From an uncultured Lentisphaeraceae bacterium (GTDB lineage Bacteria; Verrucomicrobiota; Kiritimatiellia; RFP12; DVOR01): a stretch of 59,963 nt of DNA. Location of the stretch: contig CASEMQ010000034.1 in the NCBI GenBank assembly GCA_949289005.1, forward strand, positions 1 through 59,963. The letters are read 5' to 3'. Shown here in pieces: positions 53,460-59,963 of the stretch; positions within the stretch are counted from its first letter, which is position 1, and the number at the start of each line of letters is the position of its first letter. Under the pieces are notes generated by a model, which was given only the letters and a program-made list of their open reading frames with translations, searched no databases and was not told the DNA's origin. A program made the position numbers and the translations under genes.

Positions 53460-55313
53460 ATGGCTAAGACATGCGCTTTCAAGGCGGAGATCCGGCAAAT
53501 GCTGGATTTGGTGATTCATTCGCTCTATTCCAAGAAGGAGATTTTCCTGCGGGAGCTGATTTCGAACGCGAGCGACGCGATCGACCGGGCGAAGTATCTG
53601 GCGCTGACGGACAAGACGATCGCGCCGGAGGCGCCGGAGTGGAAGATTGTGTTGGAGGCGGATCCTGAGGCGCACACGCTGACAATCGTGGACAATGGCG
53701 TGGGCATGAGCGCGGAGGAGATGGAGGAGGCGCTCGGGACGATCGCGAAGAGTGGCTCCAAGGCCTTCGCGGAGGCGCTCCGGGAGGGGAAGGAGGCGAA
53801 TATCCCGGAGCTGATCGGTAAGTTCGGCGTGGGTTTTTACGCGGCCTTCATGGTGGCCGACAGCGTGACGGTGGAGTCGTTGCGTCGCGGCGAGGGGCGG
53901 AAAGCGGCGCGCTGGATGAGCGTGGGCGACGGCGAATACACGATGGACGACGGCGCGCGCACGGAGCCGGGCACGGCGATCACGCTGCACCTGCGCGAGG
54001 ATCAGACGCAGTTTGCGGAGGAGTGGACGCTGCGCGATTTGGTGCGGCGGTACTCGGACTTCATCGCGTACCCGATTTTCCTGAAGGTGGCGGGGAAGAA
54101 GGACGCGGACAAGAAGGACGAGGACAAGCCGCTGAACACGATGGTGGCGCTCTGGAAACGTCCGAAGAACGAGGTGAAGCCGGAGGAGTACGAGGCTTTC
54201 TATCGCCAGACGTTGCGGGGCGTGGGCGAGCCGTTGCGCGTGCTGCACATCGCGGCGGAGGGCACGCTGGAATATCGGGCGCTGCTCTTTATCCCGAAGT
54301 CGGTGGGGATGGATCTGCTCATGCCGGGGAACAAGCATGGGCTCTCGCTCTACGTGCGCAACGTCTTCATCGGCGACGAGATCGAGGAGCTGATTCCTTC
54401 TTGGTTGCGCTTTCTGAAGGGCGTGGTGGACAGCAGCGACCTGCCTCTGAACGTTTCGCGCGAGATGTTGCAGGACGACGCGATCATCCGCAAGATTCGC
54501 GCGGATCTGACCAACCGTGTGCTGAAGACCTTGGCGGAGATGGCCAAGGAGAAGCCGGAGGATTACGATGTTTTCACGGCGGCTTTGGGCGACTTCGTGA
54601 AGGAGGGTTACCATTCCGATTGGGAGAACAAGGAGAAGCTGACCGAGCTGGTGCGCTTCCGCGACCTGAAGGATGGCAAGTACATCGGCCTGCGCGCCTA
54701 CAAGGACGCCATGCCCGAGGGGCAGAAGGCCATCTATATGCTCACGGCCGACTCGGAGCTGGCCGCGCGCCAAAATCCCTGCCTGGAGCAACTGAAGGCC
54801 AAAGGCTACGATGTGCTCTTCCTGACCACGCCGGTGGATCAGTTTGTCGCCCCGGAGTTCTATGAGTACGACAAGACGCCCATCGTCTTCGCCGACAAGG
54901 GCGATTTGGGGCTGGACGGCGACGACGCCAAGAAGACCTTGGAGACTGCCGAAAAGGAGCTCAAACCGACGCTTGATGCCTTTGCCAAGCATTTGGAGAA
55001 GTCCGTGAAGGAGGTGTGCCTGACCACGCGCCTGACCGATTCGCCCTGTTGCCTGGTGCAGGACCCGGCCGCGCTCAACCCCGCCATGCGCCGCATGATG
55101 GAGGCCATGGGCCAGACGGTGCCCGAGGAGAAACGCATCCTTGAGCTCAACCCCAACCACGCGCTTGTCAAGGCCGTGGCCGCGGAAACGGACGAGGCGC
55201 GCCGCGCCGACGCCATCGACCTGCTCTATGGCCAAGCCTGCCTGGCCGAGGGTACGCTCCCGCCCGACCCCGCGCGCTTCAACGCCCTCGTGGCGGGATT
55301 GATGGGCCGCTGA
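53460..55313 (+). CDS. htpG: Chaperone protein HtpG (Hsp90)
   Basis: 617 residues. ATP-dependent chaperone dimer. The GHKL ATPase has the N box ELISNASDAIDRAKYLAL, catalytic Glu in FLRELISNASDA, IVDNGVGMSAEEM, GTIAKSGSKAF and IGKFGVGFYAAFMVAD. The middle domain has YVRNVFIGDE and SSDLPLNVSREMLQ. It ends without an MEEVD-type tail, as in bacteria. The start is ATG 53460, 9 nt after GGAGGAAAGG. dnaX begins 1 bp after the stop. Confidence 0.97.
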   Translation: MAKTCAFKAEIRQMLDLVIHSLYSKKEIFLRELISNASDAIDRAKYLALTDKTIAPEAPEWKIVLEADPEAHTLTIVDNGVGMSAEEMEEALGTIAKSGSKAFAEALREGKEANIPELIGKFGVGFYAAFMVADSVTVESLRRGEGRKAARWMSVGDGEYTMDDGARTEPGTAITLHLREDQTQFAEEWTLRDLVRRYSDFIAYPIFLKVAGKKDADKKDEDKPLNTMVALWKRPKNEVKPEEYEAFYRQTLRGVGEPLRVLHIAAEGTLEYRALLFIPKSVGMDLLMPGNKHGLSLYVRNVFIGDEIEELIPSWLRFLKGVVDSSDLPLNVSREMLQDDAIIRKIRADLTNRVLKTLAEMAKEKPEDYDVFTAALGDFVKEGYHSDWENKEKLTELVRFRDLKDGKYIGLRAYKDAMPEGQKAIYMLTADSELAARQNPCLEQLKAKGYDVLFLTTPVDQFVAPEFYEYDKTPIVFADKGDLGLDGDDAKKTLETAEKELKPTLDAFAKHLEKSVKEVCLTTRLTDSPCCLVQDPAALNPAMRRMMEAMGQTVPEEKRILELNPNHALVKAVAAETDEARRADAIDLLYGQACLAEGTLPPDPARFNALVAGLMGR

Positions 55314-55314
55314 C

Positions 55315-56826
55315 ATGGCCTACGAAGTGCTCGCGCGAAAGTGGCGCCCCAAGACGTTCGATGACGTCGTGGGGCAAGGCCACGTCACGCGCACCCTCGC
55401 CAACGCCATCGAGCAGGATCGCATCGCGCATGCCTACCTCTTCATCGGGCCGCGCGGTATAGGCAAGACCACCCTTTCGCGTATCCTCGCGATGGCGCTC
55501 AACTGCGAACACGGCCCCACCACGCACCCCTGCGGCGAATGCGACAACTGCAAGGGCATCGCCGCCGGGGCCGACATGGACGTGATCGAGCTCGACGCGG
55601 CCTCGAACAACAAAGTGGAAGACATCCACGGCGTGCTGGACCAGGTGCAGTTCGCGCCCTCCCACAGCCGCTTCAAGATTTTCATCCTCGACGAGGTGCA
55701 CATGCTCTCCAACGCCGCCTTCAACGCCTTGTTGAAGACGCTTGAGGAGCCGCCACCCTACGTGAAGTTTATCTTCGCCACCACCGAGGGTGACAAGGTG
55801 CTCCCCACCATTGTCAGCCGCTGCCAACGCTTCGACCTGCGCCGAATCTCGACGGGCGACATCGTCCGCCGCCTCCGCTTCATCTGCAACGCCGAATCCA
55901 TCGCCATCACCGACGACGCGCTCCTGGCCATCGCCCGCGGCTCCAACGGCGGCCTGCGCGACGCGCTCTCCGCCCTCGACCAGCTCATCGCCTTCAAGGG
56001 CACCGACCTGGGCGAGGCCGACGTGTTGGCCGTCTTCGGCCTTGTCTCGCGCGAGGCGTTGGAAAACCTGGCCGGGAGCATCCTGCAAGGTGACATCCCC
56101 GGCATCCTCCGCACGGTTGCCGCGCTCGACGAATCCGGCAAGGATATGCGCCGGCTGACGGCGGAGCTACTCTGGCACTTCCGCAACCTCCTCGTCTTTC
56201 AGCAGGCCGGCGCGGAATTGGCCCGCCAGGACGTGACGGAGGAGCAACTGGCCGCGCTGGAGGCGCAGTCCAAGTTGGCCCCGCCGCAACGCATCGTCGA
56301 AATCACCGGTTTGCTCTCAGAGATGGAGGCGCGCCTGCGCGCGGCCCTTTCCGTGCGCACGCTCGTGGAGATGACGCTGATCCGTTGCGCGCGCGCCGCC
56401 AAGACCGTCTCGCTCGATGAAGTGTTGCGCCGCCTGACGGCGCTCCGGGATCAAACGATTCGCCGTTTGGCGGCGGCCGCACCGCAAGGCGTGGCCGCCG
56501 CCGACGCGGTGCCGCCGCGCACCGCACCCACATCCCCTGCCGCCGCGCCCTCGGCCCCGGCGGCCTGCCAACCCAACCCGCCCCGTCCCGCCGTCGCCCC
56601 GCGCGCCGTGCCCATCTCCCTCAATGAACCTGCCGCCCTCGATGCGGAGGACGACGAGAGCGAGGATGCGCTCGAGCCTTGCGCGGCACCCGGGACGGGG
56701 ATCGAGGCCGAGACGCCCCCCGCGCAACCCATCCCCGCGGAACCGCTCAAGACATCGGATGGGCAATACGTTGATGAAATCCTCAACCACGCCCTGCGCC
56801 TTTTCGGCGGTCGGGTGCTGGTGTGA
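55315..56826 (+). CDS. dnaX: DNA polymerase III subunit gamma/tau
   Basis: 503 residues. Clamp-loader AAA+ ATPase: Walker A GPRGIGKTT at about 44-52, zinc site C-x8-C-x2-C-x2-C (ALNCEHGPTTHPCGECDNC), Walker B ILDEVHML, sensor ATTEGDKVLPTIVSRCQRF (arginine finger in SRC). The last 130 residues are a Pro/Ala-rich linker and a short acidic end. No A-rich slippery heptamer for a gamma frameshift is seen. It is followed by ybaB and recR, the usual bacterial trio. Confidence 0.95.
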   Translation: MAYEVLARKWRPKTFDDVVGQGHVTRTLANAIEQDRIAHAYLFIGPRGIGKTTLSRILAMALNCEHGPTTHPCGECDNCKGIAAGADMDVIELDAASNNKVEDIHGVLDQVQFAPSHSRFKIFILDEVHMLSNAAFNALLKTLEEPPPYVKFIFATTEGDKVLPTIVSRCQRFDLRRISTGDIVRRLRFICNAESIAITDDALLAIARGSNGGLRDALSALDQLIAFKGTDLGEADVLAVFGLVSREALENLAGSILQGDIPGILRTVAALDESGKDMRRLTAELLWHFRNLLVFQQAGAELARQDVTEEQLAALEAQSKLAPPQRIVEITGLLSEMEARLRAALSVRTLVEMTLIRCARAAKTVSLDEVLRRLTALRDQTIRRLAAAAPQGVAAADAVPPRTAPTSPAAAPSAPAACQPNPPRPAVAPRAVPISLNEPAALDAEDDESEDALEPCAAPGTGIEAETPPAQPIPAEPLKTSDGQYVDEILNHALRLFGGRVLV

Positions 56827-56847
56827 CGAACGCAAAGGAGTCCCACG

Positions 56848-57165
56848 ATGGGCATGTTCGACCAGGTCAAGCAAGCGGTCCAAATGCGCAAAGAGGCCAA
56901 GAAAATCCAGGCCGAGATCGAGAAAATCAGCCACACCCACCAAAACGGCGGCATCTCCGTGACCGTCAAGGGCGACTTCTCCGTGGCCCAGCTGAAAATC
57001 ACCGAGGAGGCCCTGGCCGAGGTGCGCGCCGGCAAGACCGAACGCTTCGAGACCCTCCTGCGCACCGTGCTGAACGCCGCCATCGCCAATGTGCGCCAGC
57101 AGACCCAGCAACTGATGCAGCAGATGATGAAGGACGGCCAGTTCCCCGGCCTCGGCGCCCGCTGA
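56848..57165 (+). CDS. ybaB: YbaB/EbfC nucleoid-associated protein
   Basis: 105 residues. It forms a dimer that binds DNA. MFDQVKQAVQMRKEAKKIQAEI is the long N-terminal helix and ITVTVKGDF-like (ISVTVKGDF) strand typical of the family. Ribosome site AAGGAGTCC. Conserved position between dnaX and recR. Confidence 0.93.
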   Translation: MGMFDQVKQAVQMRKEAKKIQAEIEKISHTHQNGGISVTVKGDFSVAQLKITEEALAEVRAGKTERFETLLRTVLNAAIANVRQQTQQLMQQMMKDGQFPGLGAR

Positions 57166-57168
57166 CTC

Positions 57169-57786
57169 ATGCTGGAGCCCCTGGACAACCTTATCCACGC
57201 GCTCTCGCGTCTCCCGGGCTTCGGGCGGCGCAGCTCCGAGCGCGCCGCGCTCGCCCTCGTGCGGCGGCCCGAGACGTTGCTCGACACGCTCGTGCGCGCC
57301 CTGCAAGAGGCCCGCGAAGGCGTCTGCCTTTGCTCCAAATGCGGAGCCTTCACCACCCACGATGCCAATCCTTGCGCCCTCTGCACGCGTGCCGACCGCG
57401 ACGACGGCCTGATCTGCGTGGTGGAGGACCCCGCCGACATCCACGCCATCGAGGCCGCCGGCGCCTTTCGCGGCCGCTATCACGCGCTCATGGGCAAACT
57501 TTCCCCCGGCCGGCAGACGGGCGTGGGCGAGCTGCGCATCGCCGCGCTCCTGCGTCGTGTCCAAACCGAGCCCGTGCGCGAGGTGCTCTTGGCGCTCTCC
57601 ACCGACTTGGAGGGCGACGCCACGGCCGGCTTCATCGCCGAACGCCTGCGCAACGCCAACGTCCGCCTGACACGCCTGGCCTTTGGGCTGCCCTGCGGCT
57701 CCGGCGTGGCCTATGCCGACCCGCTCACCCTCCGCCGCGCCGTCCAAGGCCGCCAAACCGTCGAGGAGCCCCCCGCCGATGCCTGA
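57169..57786 (+). CDS. recR: Recombination protein RecR
   Basis: 205 residues of the RecFOR pathway that loads RecA at gaps. HhH start LIHALSRLPGFGRRSSERAAL, zinc finger C-x2-C ... C-x2-C (CLCSKCGAFTTHDANPCALC), Toprim domain ICVVEDPADIHAIE, and the Walker-B-like VGELRIAALLRR region. It starts 3 bp after ybaB; rlmN overlaps its end by 8 bp. Confidence 0.96.
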   Translation: MLEPLDNLIHALSRLPGFGRRSSERAALALVRRPETLLDTLVRALQEAREGVCLCSKCGAFTTHDANPCALCTRADRDDGLICVVEDPADIHAIEAAGAFRGRYHALMGKLSPGRQTGVGELRIAALLRRVQTEPVREVLLALSTDLEGDATAGFIAERLRNANVRLTRLAFGLPCGSGVAYADPLTLRRAVQGRQTVEEPPADA

Positions 57787-58837
57787 CGAAGCTTACGCCA
57801 TGCTCCCGCAAGACTGGGCGGCCTTCTGCAAGGCGGCCGGCCTGCCCGCCTTCCGCGCCAAGCAAATCCTCCAGGGGCTCTACCGCGACCGCATCGCCGA
57901 CTGGGCGGCGCTCACCACCCTGCCGCCCGCCCTCCGTGAACGCCTCGCGGCGGAGATGCCCCTGCGTCAGCCGCGCGAGGTGACCCGCACGCCCGCCGGC
58001 GGCGACGGCGTGGTGAAATACCTCTTGGAGATGGCCGACGGCGAACGCGTGGAGACCGTCTGGATCCCCGCCGACGGCCGCGTCACCCAATGCATCTCCT
58101 CGCAGGTGGGTTGCGCCATGCACTGCGCCTTCTGCGCCAGCGGCCAACTCGGCTGCGTGCGTTCGCTCACCGCCGGCGAGATCGTGGGCGAGGTGATGGC
58201 GCTCGTCCGCGCGCAGGGGCGCGTGCCCAACAACATCGTCGTCATGGGCATGGGCGAGCCCTTCATGAACTACGATGCCGTGCTCCGCGCCCTTCGCGTG
58301 CTCAACTGCCAGCAAGGGCTCAACATCGGCGCCCGCCACATCACCCTCTCCACCTGCGGCGTCGTCCCCGGTATCGAGCGCCTTGCCGGCGAAGGCGTCC
58401 AGTTCGAGCTCTCCGTCTCCCTCCACGCCCCCGACGACGCCCTGCGCGACCGTCTGATGCCCGTGAACAAACGCTGGCCGCTCGGCGTCCTCCTGCCCGC
58501 GTGCGATGCCTACACCGCCGCCACCGGGCGCATCATCACCTATGAGTACACCCTCGTGCGCGGCCTCAACGACCGCCCAGCCCACGCCGCCGCGCTCATT
58601 CGCCTCCTGCGCGGCCGCAAGGCGCGCGTGAACCTCATCCCGCTCAGCCCCGTGGCCGAGTTCGAGGGGCAGACGCCCACGCACGCCGATTGCCTCGCCT
58701 TTCTCGATGCCCTGCTCCGCGCGGGCATCCACACCACCATGCGCCGCAGCCGGGGCCGCCAGGCCGATGCCGCCTGCGGCCAACTCCGCCTTCGCAACCC
58801 AAAGGGGCCCACACATGGAACAGCAACCGAAAACTAA
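57779..58837 (+). CDS. rlmN: Dual-specificity rRNA/tRNA adenine-C2 methyltransferase RlmN
   Basis: 352 residues. Radical-SAM enzyme that makes m2A2503 in 23S rRNA and m2A37 in tRNAs. The [4Fe-4S] ligands are C112, C116 and C119 in GCAMHCAFC; VVMGMGEPFMNYD and STCGVVPGIERLA are RlmN blocks; the methyl-carrier Cys is in ADAACGQLR near residue 337. The ATG lies 8 bp inside the recR end. The following gene starts inside its 3' end (22-bp overlap). Confidence 0.95.
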   Translation: MPDEAYAMLPQDWAAFCKAAGLPAFRAKQILQGLYRDRIADWAALTTLPPALRERLAAEMPLRQPREVTRTPAGGDGVVKYLLEMADGERVETVWIPADGRVTQCISSQVGCAMHCAFCASGQLGCVRSLTAGEIVGEVMALVRAQGRVPNNIVVMGMGEPFMNYDAVLRALRVLNCQQGLNIGARHITLSTCGVVPGIERLAGEGVQFELSVSLHAPDDALRDRLMPVNKRWPLGVLLPACDAYTAATGRIITYEYTLVRGLNDRPAHAAALIRLLRGRKARVNLIPLSPVAEFEGQTPTHADCLAFLDALLRAGIHTTMRRSRGRQADAACGQLRLRNPKGPTHGTATEN

Positions 58838-59309
58838 CACCGCTCTTGTCGTGACTATCGCCATCGTCATCGTCCTCGTCGTCGCGATGGTTTGCGGCAT
58901 GGTCATGTGGATTGTCCAACGCACCATGACCATGAACGAGAAGATGCTCGACGTCCGCCTCGCCGAGGCTCGCGCCCGCGCCGAACAAACCGTCCCCAAG
59001 GCCGCCCCCGCCCAAGCCCAACCCACGCCCGCCCCCGCCACCCCCGAGGCAAAGCCCAAGGCCGGGCCTTCCTCCCCCGCGCCGCAAGTCGCCCCCGCCC
59101 CTGTCCCCGCGGCCGACCCCAACCCCGCGCCCAAGCCCCAAACGCAACCCGCGGCCAAGCCGGCGGACAAGCCTGCCGCCCCCGCCAAGCCCAAACGCAA
59201 AGCCCCGCAGGAGACCCCCGCGGCCAAGGACAAGGTCGGCCCCGACGGCCTCCCCCTCAACCGCGTCACGCTCCCCGTCGGCAACGACGACCTCGAATGG
59301 CAACTGTGA
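58815..59309 (+). CDS. Single-helix membrane protein with a Pro/Ala-rich tail, unknown
   Basis: 164 residues: an N-terminal membrane helix at about 10-35 (TALVVTIAIVIVLVVAMVC) followed by a low-complexity tail of Ala, Pro and Lys (about 55-130) and a short conserved-looking end (GPDGLPLNRVTLPVGNDDLEWQL region). Such tails cross the periplasm. Function unknown. It overlaps rlmN and precedes another membrane gene by 6 bp. Confidence 0.65.
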   Translation: MEQQPKTNTALVVTIAIVIVLVVAMVCGMVMWIVQRTMTMNEKMLDVRLAEARARAEQTVPKAAPAQAQPTPAPATPEAKPKAGPSSPAPQVAPAPVPAADPNPAPKPQTQPAAKPADKPAAPAKPKRKAPQETPAAKDKVGPDGLPLNRVTLPVGNDDLEWQL

Positions 59310-59315
59310 GGCCCC

Positions 59316-59912
59316 ATGTTCGCACAAGCGCTTCGTAACGGCTGGGACTTCTTCCGCGCCAACCCCGCGGGTGAGGCCGTCTTGGCCGCGCTCTTCCTTT
59401 TGGCCTCGCTCACCGGCATCCTGCTCGGCCCCGCCGCGCTCCTCTACCTCTGGCACCTCGCGCCCAAGGACGCCGACCCGCTGGCGCAAAACCCCGTCAT
59501 CGGCAACCTCCTCCTCTTCCAACGCCTGCAAGGCACGCGCCGCATGGCCACCGCCTTCTGGCTTGGCCTCGTTGTCTGGGCGCTCACCGTCCTTCCCGGC
59601 TTCCACCACACGCTCGTCCTCGGCATCCCCGCAGGTCTCCTCCTCGCGCAGTTCGCCTGGCTGGCGATTCTCTTCGCCGACCGCTTCGACCTGCCCTTCG
59701 GCGTGGCCTGCCGCGCCGCCCTGCGCCTCTGCCTTGACGCGCCCGCCACCGCCTTCGCCTGCGTGGCGCTCGGCCTCCTGGCCTGGGCCGGCGCCCTCGC
59801 CTTCGGCATCGGCATCCTCATCACCCTGCCCGTCGCCCTGCGCGCCCTCACCGTGCGCTTCGCCGCCAACGAACGCGAACTCGCCGCCGCCGTCCAAGGA
59901 GCCTACCGATGA
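59316..59912 (+). CDS. Unknown multi-helix membrane protein
   Basis: 198 residues, with about four or five membrane helices: near 20-48 (EAVLAALFLLASLTGILLGPAALLYLW), 80-98, 100-120 and 145-175. N-terminal MFAQALRNGWDFFRANP resembles small DUF-type helical membrane proteins. No function assigned. ATGA overlap with the next gene shows co-translation. Confidence 0.65.
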   Translation: MFAQALRNGWDFFRANPAGEAVLAALFLLASLTGILLGPAALLYLWHLAPKDADPLAQNPVIGNLLLFQRLQGTRRMATAFWLGLVVWALTVLPGFHHTLVLGIPAGLLLAQFAWLAILFADRFDLPFGVACRAALRLCLDAPATAFACVALGLLAWAGALAFGIGILITLPVALRALTVRFAANERELAAAVQGAYR

Positions 59913-59963
59913 ACAAACGCTTCCTCTCCGCCGACGCCTTCCAACGCGACTGCGCGCGCCTCG
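59909..59963 (+). CDS. 5' fragment of a gene, possibly a phosphoribosyltransferase
   Basis: 18 codons are visible (MNKRFLSADAFQRDCARL). The opening resembles phosphoribosyltransferases (F-L-x-x-x-x-F-x-x-D), but this is too short to be sure. It overlaps the preceding stop by 4 bp. Confidence 0.4.
   Translation, partial: MNKRFLSADAFQRDCARL

Noticed and set aside
55315..56826. Programmed frameshift in dnaX
   Set aside because: No A-AAA-AAG-like slippery run followed by a hairpin is seen; the frame ends at a normal stop.

Overview
The window is GC-rich DNA (I estimate mid-60s percent GC) from a Gram-negative bacterium. KdsB (LPS synthesis), a TonB-dependent receptor, a lipoprotein and a PEP-CTERM protein all imply an outer membrane. 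Tandem DUF1080 domains, Tat-exported Gfo/Idh/MocA oxidoreductases, a Tat-exported sulfatase, a GH2 beta-galactosidase and a GGGtGRT/NifU-like pair together suggest an anaerobic glycan degrader of the PVC group, most like Kiritimatiellota or a neighbouring Verrucomicrobiota/Lentisphaerota lineage. The taxonomy is inferred from gene content, not from a marker tree.

Layout. 1-7.4 kb holds translation and housekeeping genes: rplM-rpsI on the minus strand, rpmE, prfA and a DjlA-like co-chaperone, then a tightly coupled cysK-gph-(membrane helical-repeat protein)-exonuclease operon. 7.5-12.4 kb is a reduced tad locus: a membrane protein, CpaB, an FHA-CpaF fusion, TadB and TadC. 12.4-15.1 kb is accessory: an orphan adenine-specific DNA methyltransferase, an unknown membrane protein and a transposase remnant. 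15.1-16.9 kb is the GGGtGRT/NifU-like pair. 17.3-18.7 kb is kdsB, a C_GCAxxG_C_C redox protein and ridA. 18.8-24.4 kb is a TonB receptor with a LolD/FtsX-type ABC transporter. 24.5-27.0 kb is an M20 peptidase with an RNA m5U methyltransferase. 27.2-32.7 kb is a five-gene cluster that fits oxidative 3-keto-glycoside metabolism. 33.0-35.3 kb is ribE-pgi. 35.4-36.5 kb is a compositionally distinct Mrr-like restriction gene. 36.7-39.8 kb is GH2. 39.9-43.9 kb is mutS-ftsW. 43.9-47.3 kb holds a small membrane protein, a rhomboid protease, a nitroreductase and a sulfatase. 47.6-53.3 kb is a galactose region: galM, an MFS sugar transporter, galK, a PEP-CTERM protein and a sugar-phosphate nucleotidyltransferase, with no galT. 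53.4-60 kb is htpG-dnaX-ybaB-recR-rlmN and three further genes.

How the genes work together. GH2 and the sulfatase would release sugars outside the cytoplasm, and the GalM-transporter-GalK group would take up and phosphorylate galactose. The nucleotidyltransferase may handle the sugar-1-phosphate, and Pgi links to central metabolism. The DUF1080 cluster is a separate route that would oxidise a glycoside, cleave it and process the keto-sugar. Genes are packed into operons with many 4-bp ATGA overlaps. About a dozen readable promoters carry an extended -10 (TGn-TAnnnT), and four genes have a -10 box only 6-7 nt from the start codon, suggesting leaderless mRNAs. An imperfect dispersed repeat with DnaA-box-like words and hairpins lies in two intergenic gaps 28.6 kb apart.
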